This document shows, piece by piece, positions 24,613 through 36,603 of a DNA stretch of 64,000 bases. The notes under the pieces were generated by a model. That model was not told where the DNA came from. It worked only from the letters and a program-made list of their open reading frames with translations, and did no database searches. This stretch comes from Guillardia theta CCMP2712 (Eukaryota; Cryptophyceae; Pyrenomonadales; Geminigeraceae): positions 451,100 to 515,099 of the forward strand of contig NW_005434624.1 of NCBI RefSeq assembly GCF_000315625.1, given 5' to 3'. The position numbers and the translations under genes are program-made. Each line of letters starts with the position of its first letter. Within the stretch, counting starts at the first letter, position 1.

Positions 24613-25012
24613 TTTCCTTCCACTTCTGTCGCCCTGGCGATGCATGCGATGCGATGCATGCTGTTATGAACGCTAAAATCTGATGGTTACGTGAATAGGT
24701 CGGCTAGAGCAGTATCTGCATGAAATATTAGCATAGCGAAGTCATCTAAAGTTGCATGCAAGTGGGAACATACCTTGAGGGAGGAGCATGAAGGAAAGAC
24801 GCTGGACAGTGCCCGAGGACAGTGCTCGAACTGTACAACGGCACAAATTCAAAGTGAAGTTGGGGTTGACTAAACATTAGTATTGGAAATTCAAATTTCA
24901 CTGACCTGATGGGTAGATTTGAAAGTATGTCGGTTGAATATTTCAACACTTCATAGGAGGTTTGCAAAAAAGTTCAGGGCATGACGAAGTTACATATATA
25001 CATCCAACGCGA
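24613..25012. other. Transition from telomere repeats to AT-rich island
   Basis: No gene is seen. It starts with a short GATGCATGCGATGC palindromic stretch at about 24640-24662. Base composition drops in GC towards 25000, where the AT-rich island begins. Confidence 0.5.
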
Positions 25013-25615
25013 TCAATCTTTATAAAGAGGGGGGGATAAGATTTTTGGAATTTCTTTTAACTCATATTTTTGCTTTATTGCATAGAATCCATCATCACGC
25101 AACACACCCGCACCAATAGCGCATCCGCCTTCATTGCGAAAGTCTATATAATCGAGGAAATTTGATGAAGTCTTTATATACGGGCAATAAAGAAAGTAAT
25201 GATGTGAGCCGTTGGGCGTTGAGACTTGAAAGGTTTGAACATCATCAATTAGTTTTTCAATATCATTATCTCGTTCTTCAGCTTTGGCAATGTCAAGATC
25301 GATGACGGTTAAATTATTGACCTTACCAGTAAGGACAGCATATTTAACTGCCTTCTCTCTATTGATCGTTGATTTAATTTCTTTGTGCCATATCTTTAAT
25401 GTCTCTTTGATGTGTGTCTCATCCTTTTGCCACTCAGCAGGAAAGGCATATTTCTTTTTGATGATCATATTTGACTTGAATTTTTTATTTTTTGGATCAT
25501 TTGGGTCTTTGGGATAAAGTGGCATACATTTAAAGCCTAGCTCATCCCTGATATATTCAAAGTCTTCAATGGCCTTTTCAAGGAGATATTCAGCAGAGGG
25601 CAATTTTTGGGGCAT
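25013..25615 (-). CDS. Prim-Pol (archaeo-eukaryotic primase) domain protein, 200 aa
   Basis: Single-exon ORF. Residues about 80-190 carry the bifunctional primase-polymerase signature: YAVLTGKVNNLTVIDLDI with the acidic metal-binding DxD-type pair, then STPNGSHHYF with the conserved His, then GCAIGAGVLRDDGFY. Such domains synthesise primers or DNA and are the N-terminal part of primase-helicases in plasmids, phages and virophage-like elements. Here the protein stops after the domain with no helicase part, so it is stand-alone or truncated. The sequence CCTATAAATAAAAGG lies directly before the ATG. Its composition (Lys/Ile/Asn/Asp rich) differs from the host genes. Confidence 0.75.
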   Translation of the reverse strand: MPQKLPSAEYLLEKAIEDFEYIRDELGFKCMPLYPKDPNDPKNKKFKSNMIIKKKYAFPAEWQKDETHIKETLKIWHKEIKSTINREKAVKYAVLTGKVNNLTVIDLDIAKAEERDNDIEKLIDDVQTFQVSTPNGSHHYFLYCPYIKTSSNFLDYIDFRNEGGCAIGAGVLRDDGFYAIKQKYELKEIPKILSPPLYKD

Positions 25616-25767
25616 CCTTTTATTTATAGGTGAGATTTTTATTTTGTTATTTTATTTATCGATTTTATTACTTTATATCATTTTTTCCTCAAAATCGGCA
25701 AAATTCTTGCAATTTATTTTTGTTACTATTATACAAGTAACAAAATAAAAAAAGACTGTATCAATGC

Positions 25768-25968
25768 TTAATCTGATGATCTATTTTCTTTTTCTGCCTT
25801 CTTCCTATAATAATATTCTAAGGACTTTTGTTTGATCATATTTCTATATTCTTCGTCATTTAAATATTTGTTCTTTCTGAATTCCTTAATCCTTTCAACC
25901 TCTCTATTGTGAAAGTCTTCATCGTTGTTAAATCTCTTATAGTAATATCGAGCTTGTGCTTTTGCCAT
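25768..25968 (-). CDS. Small basic Tyr/Lys-rich protein, 66 aa
   Basis: ATG-started ORF in the AT-rich island, between the Prim-Pol and integrase genes and on the same strand. It is very rich in Lys, Arg, Glu, Tyr and Asn (ARYYYKRFNNDEDF, LEYYYRKKAEKEN). It resembles the C-terminal charged stretch of the neighbouring recombinase (RQKKYYDNKKADI) and small DNA-binding-like proteins of large DNA viruses. Function is unknown. A TATATATAAG stretch lies about 20 nt upstream. Confidence 0.45.
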   Translation of the reverse strand: MAKAQARYYYKRFNNDEDFHNREVERIKEFRKNKYLNDEEYRNMIKQKSLEYYYRKKAEKENRSSD

Positions 25969-26075
25969 TGATCGAGTTTCTACTTATATATAAGTAAGAA
26001 AGTTTTTTCACTTATATATTAAAAAAATAATCAAATCATTTTTATATAAATTGGGGGGTTTAGGACGAATTGACC

Positions 26076-27965
26076 TTATAATAATCTTGATTTCCATATA
26101 TTGCCTTCTTTGTATAGTTGATATGTTATTGTGCTTGCGGTTGTTGGCTTGGCATTTCCACCAGTTGCAATGATATCATTCAATCTTTTAACTATCTTTC
26201 GAGCTGTTATTTTGTCCTTGTTATTTTCGTATTGCTGTTTTTTCCTATCTAATATATCGGCTTTCTTATTATCATAATATTTCTTTTGTCTTTCGCGCTC
26301 TGATATGCGAGGGTCTTTTATAGGTGGTTTTATTGGTTGCCTTATTGTTGGCGAAGCCAAGCGTAGCGTAGGTTGTACTGACTCGATAGATTGAATCTCA
26401 TCGGTTGGCTCTTGTTTAATTCTCACAGCTGCAGGGGGTGCAGGCTCAAGCTCAATCAATCCTTTCTCTTGCTTTATTGTTATCATCTCATTTTTAGACA
26501 ATGATTTTTTATATGTTGCTTGTTGTTGCATAACTGAGTTCCTCATTTTTAGGGCGACGTCCTGCAAAATCTTGTTTGGTGTATTGTTCTGATATAACCA
26601 CGTAATAAATGAAGATCTGAACATATTGACGTTCAATTGATGCTTATCAAACATATATTTTAGATATGTTTGCATATTTGCCTTTGCTGGTTTATTTTTA
26701 TCTTTTATTTGTGTTATGAAATATTCACGAGGATATAGGGCATAGCTCTCACGAATGAAATCACTTAATTTAAAAGCAAATGATGAAAGATTCTCGCTTA
26801 TCTTTGCTTTGGTGTTAATCATATAGCCGACAAAGTACCTTATAGCTCCGTGCTTTTTCTTATCCTTATTGAATACATATTCACATAGCTTTGATTTGTC
26901 ATTTGGAATATAAATATAATCTGTGTTGTTATTAAGATTATTCAATGTGCTTGTAAATTTACAATCTGACAATTCAAGCCTTACCGGTGGCGTGTATAAA
27001 TACGCTTGTAAAATTAAGGCATACATATGCAGTTTATAAGTTAAGGGGTCATTTTTACCTTTGTTTTTGAGTGATTCTCTAAATTGTTTATTCATTTCTT
27101 CAACAAGGTCAAGCAATGCACCATAAGGAATAAATTTTAATTCTTCATACTTATTGAGTTGATTTTTTCCTTCTTCATCCTTAACAATTGCAAAATCGAA
27201 ATCGGTCGCAAGTATCACAAGTTTTTTATGCAATTCATTATCTGGACCAAATGCAATCTTAAACAATCTAGCAAAATCGTATATATCATTTCTAATTGTG
27301 GCGACTGATTGGCCCTTGTTAAATCTGATGATTAATATCCTATTTAAAAGTTTTCTATGGTTCTCTATAATCCATTTAAGATCTTGCAAATCTTGCGGCA
27401 CATCAGGAACATTCTTTATTATAAAATTCACCATCGAGACAACCCTTTTATCAGATTTCACGGGTCCAACATTGGCATATTTATTTTGTTTCAAATCTTC
27501 CAATGTAGGCACAACATTATATTTTATCTTCTTATATTGTTCTGGTGTATAGTCTAGCTTATATATTCCATTAGTCCAGGCGTTGGGGCCATTAATATAT
27601 GAATTAATACTTTCAACCATAGCCTCGAATTTATCCCATAGTGTAAAGGCTTTAGTTGCATCCGAGAATTGATTGAAATCAAGCAATTTTAAAGAGTTTT
27701 CATAAGCTTGAGAGCTGGCATCATTCATAAGCTTAAGCTCTTTGTAAAATTCAATATCACGGGGCGCCTTGTTGATGCTCTTTGCTTGTGCTGGTTTGGG
27801 TTGGCGCAGCAAGGCTGCTTCGCTGCCGCGTGTTTGCTTTGGCTGATTTTGTTTTGGTTGCTTTGGTTGATTCTTCGATTTCTTGGGCTTTTGTGCCTTT
27901 GGAGCTTTAAAGTTGTCTGGCTTGAACTTCTGAACTGGTTGAGGGTTTCTTTTTTGGCGATTCAT
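26076..27965 (-). CDS. Tyrosine recombinase/integrase of the AT-rich island, 629 aa
   Basis: Intronless 629-aa ORF. Residues 1-60 are very basic and Pro/Gln/Lys rich. A helical SAM-like part follows at about 75-260. The catalytic region is at about 300-480: LYTPPVRLEL supplies the first Arg, NMFRSSFITWLY the (H)xxR position with Asn in place of His, and MRNSVMQQQATYKKS the nucleophile Tyr. The C-terminus is charged (RQKKYYDNKKADILDRKK). This pattern fits the tyrosine recombinases of virophage-like and Polinton-like elements, which integrate the element into host DNA. It is unrelated in sequence to the Crypton recombinase next door. The motif TATTATAAAGG directly precedes the ATG. The loss of His in the HxxR box may lower activity. 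Confidence 0.75.
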   Translation of the reverse strand: MNRQKRNPQPVQKFKPDNFKAPKAQKPKKSKNQPKQPKQNQPKQTRGSEAALLRQPKPAQAKSINKAPRDIEFYKELKLMNDASSQAYENSLKLLDFNQFSDATKAFTLWDKFEAMVESINSYINGPNAWTNGIYKLDYTPEQYKKIKYNVVPTLEDLKQNKYANVGPVKSDKRVVSMVNFIIKNVPDVPQDLQDLKWIIENHRKLLNRILIIRFNKGQSVATIRNDIYDFARLFKIAFGPDNELHKKLVILATDFDFAIVKDEEGKNQLNKYEELKFIPYGALLDLVEEMNKQFRESLKNKGKNDPLTYKLHMYALILQAYLYTPPVRLELSDCKFTSTLNNLNNNTDYIYIPNDKSKLCEYVFNKDKKKHGAIRYFVGYMINTKAKISENLSSFAFKLSDFIRESYALYPREYFITQIKDKNKPAKANMQTYLKYMFDKHQLNVNMFRSSFITWLYQNNTPNKILQDVALKMRNSVMQQQATYKKSLSKNEMITIKQEKGLIELEPAPPAAVRIKQEPTDEIQSIESVQPTLRLASPTIRQPIKPPIKDPRISERERQKKYYDNKKADILDRKKQQYENNKDKITARKIVKRLNDIIATGGNAKPTTASTITYQLYKEGNIWKSRLL

Positions 27966-28785
27966 CCTTTATAATATATATAGATAATTATTTTTCTTAT
28001 GTAGTTTTATGTCTCCTTACATACAAAACAAAAATAAGATCATTTTTTTATTTATCATATTCTTTTGATCCTTTTTTGACTATGCACCAAGTGCCAGAAT
28101 GACCTTTATTGAACTCTTTGAGAGCTTGAATCCAGGTGTTGCCTTTTCTAGGTACTCATTTATAATAAAGAAAGATAGATAAAAAATATAGTTTTATTAA
28201 GTTAGAAATAATATATATATAGTATAATAGAGTATATTTTGTTAGGCGAAGGGAGGCGAAGGGGTGGCGAAGGGGAAGGCGAAGGGGGACCGTCAGTATG
28301 TTTTAGCTGGGTACAAGGGTAAAAGAAGGGTAAAAAGAGGATATATAGACGTTAGGCGAAGGGGCGAAGGGTGAAACTCAATTTTTCAGGATAATATATA
28401 TTTTTGTTACTTCATGAGGTATATAAAATAGAATATGAAAATAGAATTTCACCCTTCGCCCCTTCGCCTCCCTTCGCCTAAATAAATTATGCAAGTTATA
28501 GAGCCAAAAAATAAAAGAAAAGAATAATTAAGCCGTGTGTGTGGGCGAAGGGTGAATATTGGCGAAGGGTGAAATTCAATTATTGCCCCTTCGCCTCTTT
28601 TGTTACTTATATAACCCTTGAAGGATTCATAATTTTCATAGATATTATGTTTGCTCTGGCCCACTCCGTGGGTACGCTCGTTTATATTTGGTTATATTGT
28701 GTAATAATGCGCAGCAATGTGCAGCCACGATTTACATTAGGCATTTTTGTTACTTATATAATATCATAATTTGCATTGATATTAT
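27966..28785. other. AT-rich non-coding end of the island
   Basis: No ORF is supported. It contains TATATA-rich stretches at about 27968-27990 and 28200-28220, then the GGCGAAGGG array annotated separately. The region ends exactly where the Crypton repeat begins. Confidence 0.6.
28244..28596. repeat. GGCGAAGGG short repeats in both orientations
   Basis: Direct clusters of GGCGAAGGG lie at about 28244-28290, 28353-28374 and 28542-28570. Reverse-complement clusters (CCCTTCGCC) lie at about 28449-28479 and 28586-28596. Pairs such as GGCGAAGGGTGAAA and TTTCACCCTTCGCC can form hairpins of 13 bp or more. These GC-rich words stand out in a very AT-rich background. Confidence 0.85.
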
Positions 28786-31700
28786 GTAGAGCTATGGGAT
28801 CTAGGTAGGATTCAATGTATAACACATTTTTTTCTGTGAGGTTTATAGTTCAAACTATAGATTGGACTTAGCGAAAATTCATGCCGGTGGCGATGGAAGG
28901 AAGATAGATCGCAATTGTTCTCAGTATGCTGTTTGTTCCTGACAAACCAAACAATGCATAACATAGGGAAATCATTTCTCCATCGATTGTCTAGGCTTGT
29001 ATTCTCTAATTATGCAATATGAGAGTAACAAACAGCATTGAACCTCGCTTGATGGAAGAAAACCTCTACGACATATGCTTGTTCTGAACCTTGTAGTCAT
29101 CTGATCATGGCATGGGACGTTTGATCGAAGCAATTCAAAAAGTTATTCTGGAAACAATGCACTGACTTCCATGATCATGGCTGAATATCGACAATCGTTC
29201 AGCGTATTCAAGTACTTTTATTCCATGTTCAAAGAAAACATCATCCTGACTATTCTCAACGACTTGATGCAGATGAGCCTGAGTTCTTCTTGAATTTTTT
29301 CCTTAACTTCTTCACGAATGTATTCCATTTCAATTGCCCTCTGCGGAAACTGTAGCCCGAGTCTACATTGATCCAACTGTAGAAAGACGACTCATACTTG
29401 ACAAAAATCTCCTGCGATTCCCTGAACATGCGCCTGACTCCGGTTCCTCTTTTCAACTCTTCAAACCTCCTTAGTTCTGTATCCCTCTCGTCTGCATCCT
29501 TGTCAGCTAGCACGTTGTTGATATGCTGCTCAAAACATTTCACGAGAAACTTCACGTCTGAACGTCGCTTTGTATTGCTTTGTCCAGGCTTCAACTCCCC
29601 TGCAGAAACATTTTTCAAAGGGGGAATTTGTCTTTTCTCGTTTCCACAGAACCACAAATTCCATGCCGATAATGGGGTTTCCAGCTCTTCTGTCAAAAGT
29701 ACTTCTTCCAGAGCCGACGCGCTTGCCCCAGCTGCTTCATCAATGGAACCACCCGTGTCTCTGCTCTCATTCACTCCAACAGTGTCTGCCGGTATTACGG
29801 TGCGCTCCTCTCTCCTGCGACCAGACTCAACAACACTCTGACCTGAAGCCTCGGGGTCCCTTTGCTGAACATCTCTCTGTGATCCACTTGCTTCCCCTCC
29901 CGTCTCCATAATCACCTCCCGTATGATAGCTTTGAACTCATCTCGATTCTCTAGCAAGCCTTGGCGAAAGAAATCCTTTGCTGATTGTCCACACTCATTT
30001 GGTATGAAACCAACTTGTCGCCTCTCCGAACTTGAAACTCCTTCTGCCAATGCCTGGTTGCCCCGGCTAGATTGCTTGAACTCCAGAACTTCTCTTTGTA
30101 TTTTTTCTAGGGACGCCACAACCTTGTCATTGTGGACATATTGATGAACGTGTGGAGGAATGCCTGTCGCTTCCATTCTGCCTCTTGCTTCCTTTGGCAT
30201 GCAGCAAACAACCTTTGATTTCAAAGTATTCAGCATAGCTTCGTCCTGAAACAAGGTTGACTTCCAAAGAGGATGATTCCTCTGCAAATTCGTTCTGAGG
30301 AAGTCTGCATGGTATAACACGGATGCGAGTGCAAACTCCGCAACTCCATACATGCACATGGGTAATGTTGGGAACAGCATCTGAATCGCACTTGTGACCA
30401 TCCCTGACGAGTCAGCTTCTTTGAAATGCGGCGGAAGAATTGCAAACTCTGATGAGTCGATGGGAAGCCCTGTTATAGTACGTCCAACAAATGCATCACC
30501 TGCTGCTTCATATCGTAGATACGTGTTGAAAACTGCTCCATTGGACCATCCCGCTCGCTCCGACACGGCACTGCTCGATGGACAGTGAGTACTCCCGGAT
30601 GAACAATAAGTTGCTGCCCCCTTCCTAATAGAGTGACTTCCAAGATCCTCTGGTTGTAAACCGAGTGAACGCAGATGGGCAGTAACTGCAGTCTGAACTG
30701 CATCCATACCATTATGATCATCATGCCTTTCCGCGGTCTCGTCAGTGTCAGAGGGACTCGGGGCTGCTGATTGATTCGGTGGCATCATTATTTTTGAAAG
30801 AACCTGCATGAAACGCTTGTATTGTGATCTGCCTGGAAACAGGGACAGTTCATCTGGTAAATAGCAAAGCAAATAGATTCCTAATGCCAATATGGGACAG
30901 ATCTCAGGATAAACTGGATTTGCATAGACTCTCCTGGGGTCTCTAGGCTTGTCACCGCTCTGATCTGTTTTCGAGTGAGCAAAGAAAATTTGGAGATGAT
31001 CTTCATTCCAGCACATGTGGTTGAACTGAATAGATTCGGCGTTTCCAGCGCGACACATAAGATTCCAACAAATGATGAGAAAGGTGCGAGCGAAAATGTA
31101 ATTTCTCTTGTCGGAAAACATCATGGTTTTGCAAAACAAACGATAGGTTGTCATGCTCATAGGTTCTTTGCCTGTTGTTATCTTCAGTACACCCGTTGCA
31201 TCCATCTGATTCAGATCTTTCTTGAGGCCAACATAGAATTCTTGAAGAGCATTCTTGAATTCCACCGGTAGGTCTTTCTGAAAATCTCTGAAAAAGCTGT
31301 TTATTGCCGATCGATGATTACTGTAAGTTGCAAAACCATTGTTCGGTGAAACGCTGAGCAGATGCGTGATCCACATACAGAAATAGTCTGCGTCTAATTG
31401 ATCGAAATGAATCGGGTAAACTCTTGGGGCATTCCCTGTTTCAATGCTTCAGAGAAAAAAATGCCATAAATGGCAACTTCTAACCTGTCCAAGATACAGA
31501 ATTCTCGTCCAGTACCGTTCGTATGATCCTCTTCGATGGTAATGGTGGATCTCCTTCTTCCATATCTCTTTCAATCAAATCTTTGAATTCCATTGTCAAC
31601 AGAAAAGGATTGTTTCGATACACGAACTGTATAAAACGGACAACGCTAGATGTATATGCAGCTCTTGAATTTTGCGAAACCCTTTTCGATCGGATTTCTG

Positions 31701-31936
31701 AGATTCTTTGTCCCACGAGCTGCATCCAATGGTTGTCGGGCCTCGTTACCTGTTCTCTGACGTTTTCTTCGGCCCCCGATTTGAGGCCTCGGTGTGGCCT
31801 CTCCTGGAATTACAACTGCTTCCTGGACCTGCATGTCCTCCAAAGGATCGCCTTCATCTTCGTTGACATTCGGAGACTCTACTTGGCTTACCTCCTCCAT
31901 TTCATCTTCAACTTGTCTCTCAGCCTGTGCTTCCAT
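28786..31936 (-). mobile_element. Full-length Crypton-like element (right copy)
   Basis: It contains the complete recombinase gene (29256-31936) and about 470 bp of 3' flank. The first 1611 bp are shared with the truncated copy at 20002-21612. The 3' boundary at 28786 is set by the point where both copies lose similarity (they share GTAGAGCTATGGG). The 5' boundary beyond 31936 cannot be set from one copy. No terminal inverted repeats are visible, as expected for Cryptons. Confidence 0.75.
29256..31936 (-). CDS. Crypton-type tyrosine recombinase, 859 aa, three exons
   Basis: Exons 31750-31936, 31485-31697 and 29256-31435 join in phase across introns of 52 nt (31698-31749) and 49 nt (31436-31484), giving 859 aa. 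Residues about 1-60 are acidic and disordered with a basic GGRRKRQR patch. About 65-250 form a helical core-binding part. The catalytic motifs are LMCRAGNAES (Arg, about 258), SHSIRKGAAT (HxxR, about 400) and FNTYLRY (Tyr, about 439). After a Ser/Glu-rich linker, a C-terminal domain starts near AWNLWFCGNEKRQIP and may match the GCR1-like DNA-binding tail of Cryptons (weak). Cryptons move as DNA circles using this enzyme. All catalytic positions are intact and the frame is open, so it may be active. The first ATG of the frame was used as start. Confidence 0.85.
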
Positions 31937-34731
31937 CCCACAAAGAAATGTGCGCTCTGACTCCTACCAGAATCCTCCCCGTGTTGAAATGAACCCGTTT
32001 GCACGAGCAGACAGAGTACCCTGGGTACCCTAGTTAACTCCTTCCAAATTACCCCTCCTGAGTTTGGTTTCAGCATAATGACCTTAGTAGAGAAATGAGA
32101 GTTCAATATTTGAATATTTACTTGAAAAGTTTCAAAAAACACTCCCAAACAACAAGAGCTTCAACCTAAAGACATGTCCTAATCCTAAACTGTAGGATTC
32201 AAGCTAAAGCTCTAGTAGGCCTGATTAGGCCCGCCTCAGAACAATCCGACTCGTCCCGAGGCGGGCCCGTGTAAACCGGTAGGATATTTTCCTTCTTGGA
32301 ATCCTCCCAAAGTACTATAAGTTTTCGCAAGTTGCGACGCATGGAGAAGAGGGGTGGTTCGTTGAGCGAGACCGAAATGATCATCGGATGGTTCTGAGGG
32401 TGCTGTACGGTAGTAGGCTGAGGGGCATATCGCCACAGGACCGGGCCCGGGCAGGCTGCCGCGGCCTCACTCAGGCTAATAAAAAGTAACTTTACTCAAA
32501 GTATCTAGTACGGAGGCTGTCATATCGAACCTTTATTGAAATATTCAAAGCCAACTATACTTTTAAATCATTGGCAATGTAAAATGTAATATAAGTTATC
32601 GATCACTTTTCACGGCTGTATTCAAAGCCGCGGCATGAGGCTGACTGAGAGAGTCGGCGGGGGCCTAAAGTTGACTAAAGAACCTCAGTGAACGGTTAAA
32701 AATAACTCAGTTAAAAATCAGGCTCACTGTAGTAGTCACCTCCCAGCCTACCGTACTGACTCGGATGGCAAACTTGAAAGTTTGAACCGGGGGTGACCGG
32801 CCGTCACGGTGATGCCACTGATGAGTGATCGGAGAGTCTTTACAGTTATGGCCCGGGTTACCGTACGTGACTAGGCTGGTGAAAAATTCATGCAATTCCA
32901 AGTTCAATGATTCTATCAAGCCGCTTAACGTGGCACAACTTGACGACGGTGGCACCGTGCCGGACCGGGTCACCGTGCCGCGGCGGGCCGCCCGCCGGGA
33001 CTCGAGACTCGAAAAGCGGCTGATATTTCATATTGAAGTCTGAGAACTTGATACTGTGACAGGCCGCTTTTACCGCGGCGGCCAGGCTGGCCGCATAATT
33101 CGATCCGGTACGGTCACCGGCCCGACGCCGTCCGATCACGGTGCCGGGCGCCCGGCCCGGGGTGACTCCCGGCTCCGGGGACGCGGCGGCGCCGCCGCGT
33201 TCAACTTGATAGCCGTTGGCGAGCCTGAGAGATCTCGTTCCGAAGGTCGACCATCATTGGATCGGATCTTAACTCTCACCGTGCCATGGGATCAAACCCG
33301 GGGGGGCGGTTCCGGGCCTCGAGTCCGGGCCCGGCGAGGGCGGGCCGGCCAGACTATCAAAAATCCCACTACTACCCCTCAGAAAAGCAAGTACCCTACC
33401 TTTCTCTTGGAAAATCGTATGCCACTACCCCTATAAAATACCTACCCCACCCTGCGAGCGTCAGACCTCATCCCTTCCTTGAATAACACTGCCCTTTTGC
33501 TAGCGTGACCCTTCGGGGAGAGCTCATACCACCGGTACTTTACCATGCACCTGTTCTCCTAGGGGTAGTTGACAAGCTTTGGATGGGTAGGGTACGTGGA
33601 CTGTTGGCAATCCTGGGGTAGTGATAAATAGAAAATCACAGAATTCGTAGGGGTACTAGAAATTACATGAGACAGGGGTAGGGTAATTAGTTGTGGTGCG
33701 TAAGGGTGGGTGGTGGAGACATCGCAATGGTGTGGTCGACGAGGAGACAAGACTCGAAGTTGATCGACGTATGCGCTGGTGAGATGAATTAGGATGAAGG
33801 AAACGAAAGAAATACATTGATAGAGGAAAGTTGACCAGGAAGCGATGATGAACTCTATGAGAGAAGTCCAAAACATGGTGGTAGCTTTGAGAACTAATGA
33901 TAGGAGAAAACCCACGTGTGATCGTGATGTCGTATAGGAAGTTCCAATAGGTAAATTACTGAAAATTCAAGGCATATCAAGTGTAGTTTATCATCCAATC
34001 CAGATTTTGTATAGTTTATGATTGCTTTAACCCCGATGCTATCACCCAGTCCATAGTGCTAAATGCGGGAGAAATGAATTTCATCAAATGAAACACAAAA
34101 TGGATTTATGGACACATCCCCGTTCACAGAAGACAATGGTGTGCAATAAGTATTGTGAGGGAAACTATGTCTAAGATTGTGGACAAATCAGCTTCCTGCC
34201 ATGCCCTCTTGGACAATTACAGTTGGTAGATAAAGAATCTTGACGCAGTCAGGTTATAGTGCATCGATAGGAAGCAGAACAGCAGAACAGTTGCAAAGCA
34301 GTGGAGATTCTCTCGTTGTAGCGCTAGCGAAGAATGAACGATGTGAACACTAACGTTGATTTATGGCAGCCAACTCTGTAGGATTTGAGCAGACTAAGAA
34401 GTGCATCAATACGTACAAGATGCATCCTGCGGTAATTCTGATGTAGTCTACGATCAGCAGCATGTGAAAAGAAAATATCACAGGCTCGATTAGCGTATCT
34501 AAGGGAGTATGCGAATGGCAATCCGTACAAATAGGTATGCAGTGAACTTGCTCTTTCGGTGTCTTCCAACTTATGGCTTGTTTCGCAGTGCTTCCTCTGA
34601 TGGAAGCTTTGTGTGGAGAGAAGCATAGATTGATTGTCAATACATTCCAACAAGAATATCAATGTGCCAGAGTTTGATTTCAAAGTTTACACTTGCCGAC
34701 GAGGAAATTTGAAATGTTCAGATTTCATCCT
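31937..34731. other. Long intergenic region with GC-rich island and CTACCCC tract
   Basis: No gene is supported over about 2.8 kb. About 32215-33350 contains strongly GC-rich stretches (CCGGGCCCGG words) mixed with ordinary sequence. About 33360-33690 is a CTACCCC/GGGGTAG tract. About 33950-34720 is AT-richer, with open frames that show no protein-like features. Confidence 0.6.
33360..33690. repeat. CTACCCC / GGGGTAG-rich tract
   Basis: Numerous copies of CTACCCC, CCTACCCC and the reverse complement GGGGTAG occur within 330 bp. They are in the C-rich orientation on the left (33370-33450) and the G-rich orientation on the right (33555-33690). Similar tracts occur at 44280-45250, 49235-49435 and 57405-57760. 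Confidence 0.7.

Positions 34732-36603
<1,872 letters not shown>

Larger units (their letters stand above)
24960..28785. mobile_element. AT-rich virus-like island (Polinton-like virus or virophage type)
   Basis: This block is strikingly AT-rich compared with everything around it. It carries three intronless minus-strand ORFs: a Prim-Pol domain protein, a small Lys/Arg/Tyr-rich protein and a tyrosine recombinase. Intergenic gaps are short, and two of the ORFs share a start context. Such gene content is known from virophages, Polinton-like viruses and related elements integrated in algal genomes. No capsid, packaging ATPase or protease gene is present, so this is a remnant or a small relative. 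The right edge coincides exactly with the Crypton 3' end at 28786. The left edge is diffuse. Confidence 0.65.

Noticed and set aside
31690-31740. Frameshift mutation in the Crypton recombinase
   Set aside because: A 52-nt GT..AG intron (31698-31749) explains the frame change and matches the intron size of the genome.
33056-33436. Open frame of 126 codons in a GC-rich island
   Set aside because: Its composition is Arg/Gly/Pro from GC-rich DNA, and no homologous motif or conserved splice structure is visible.
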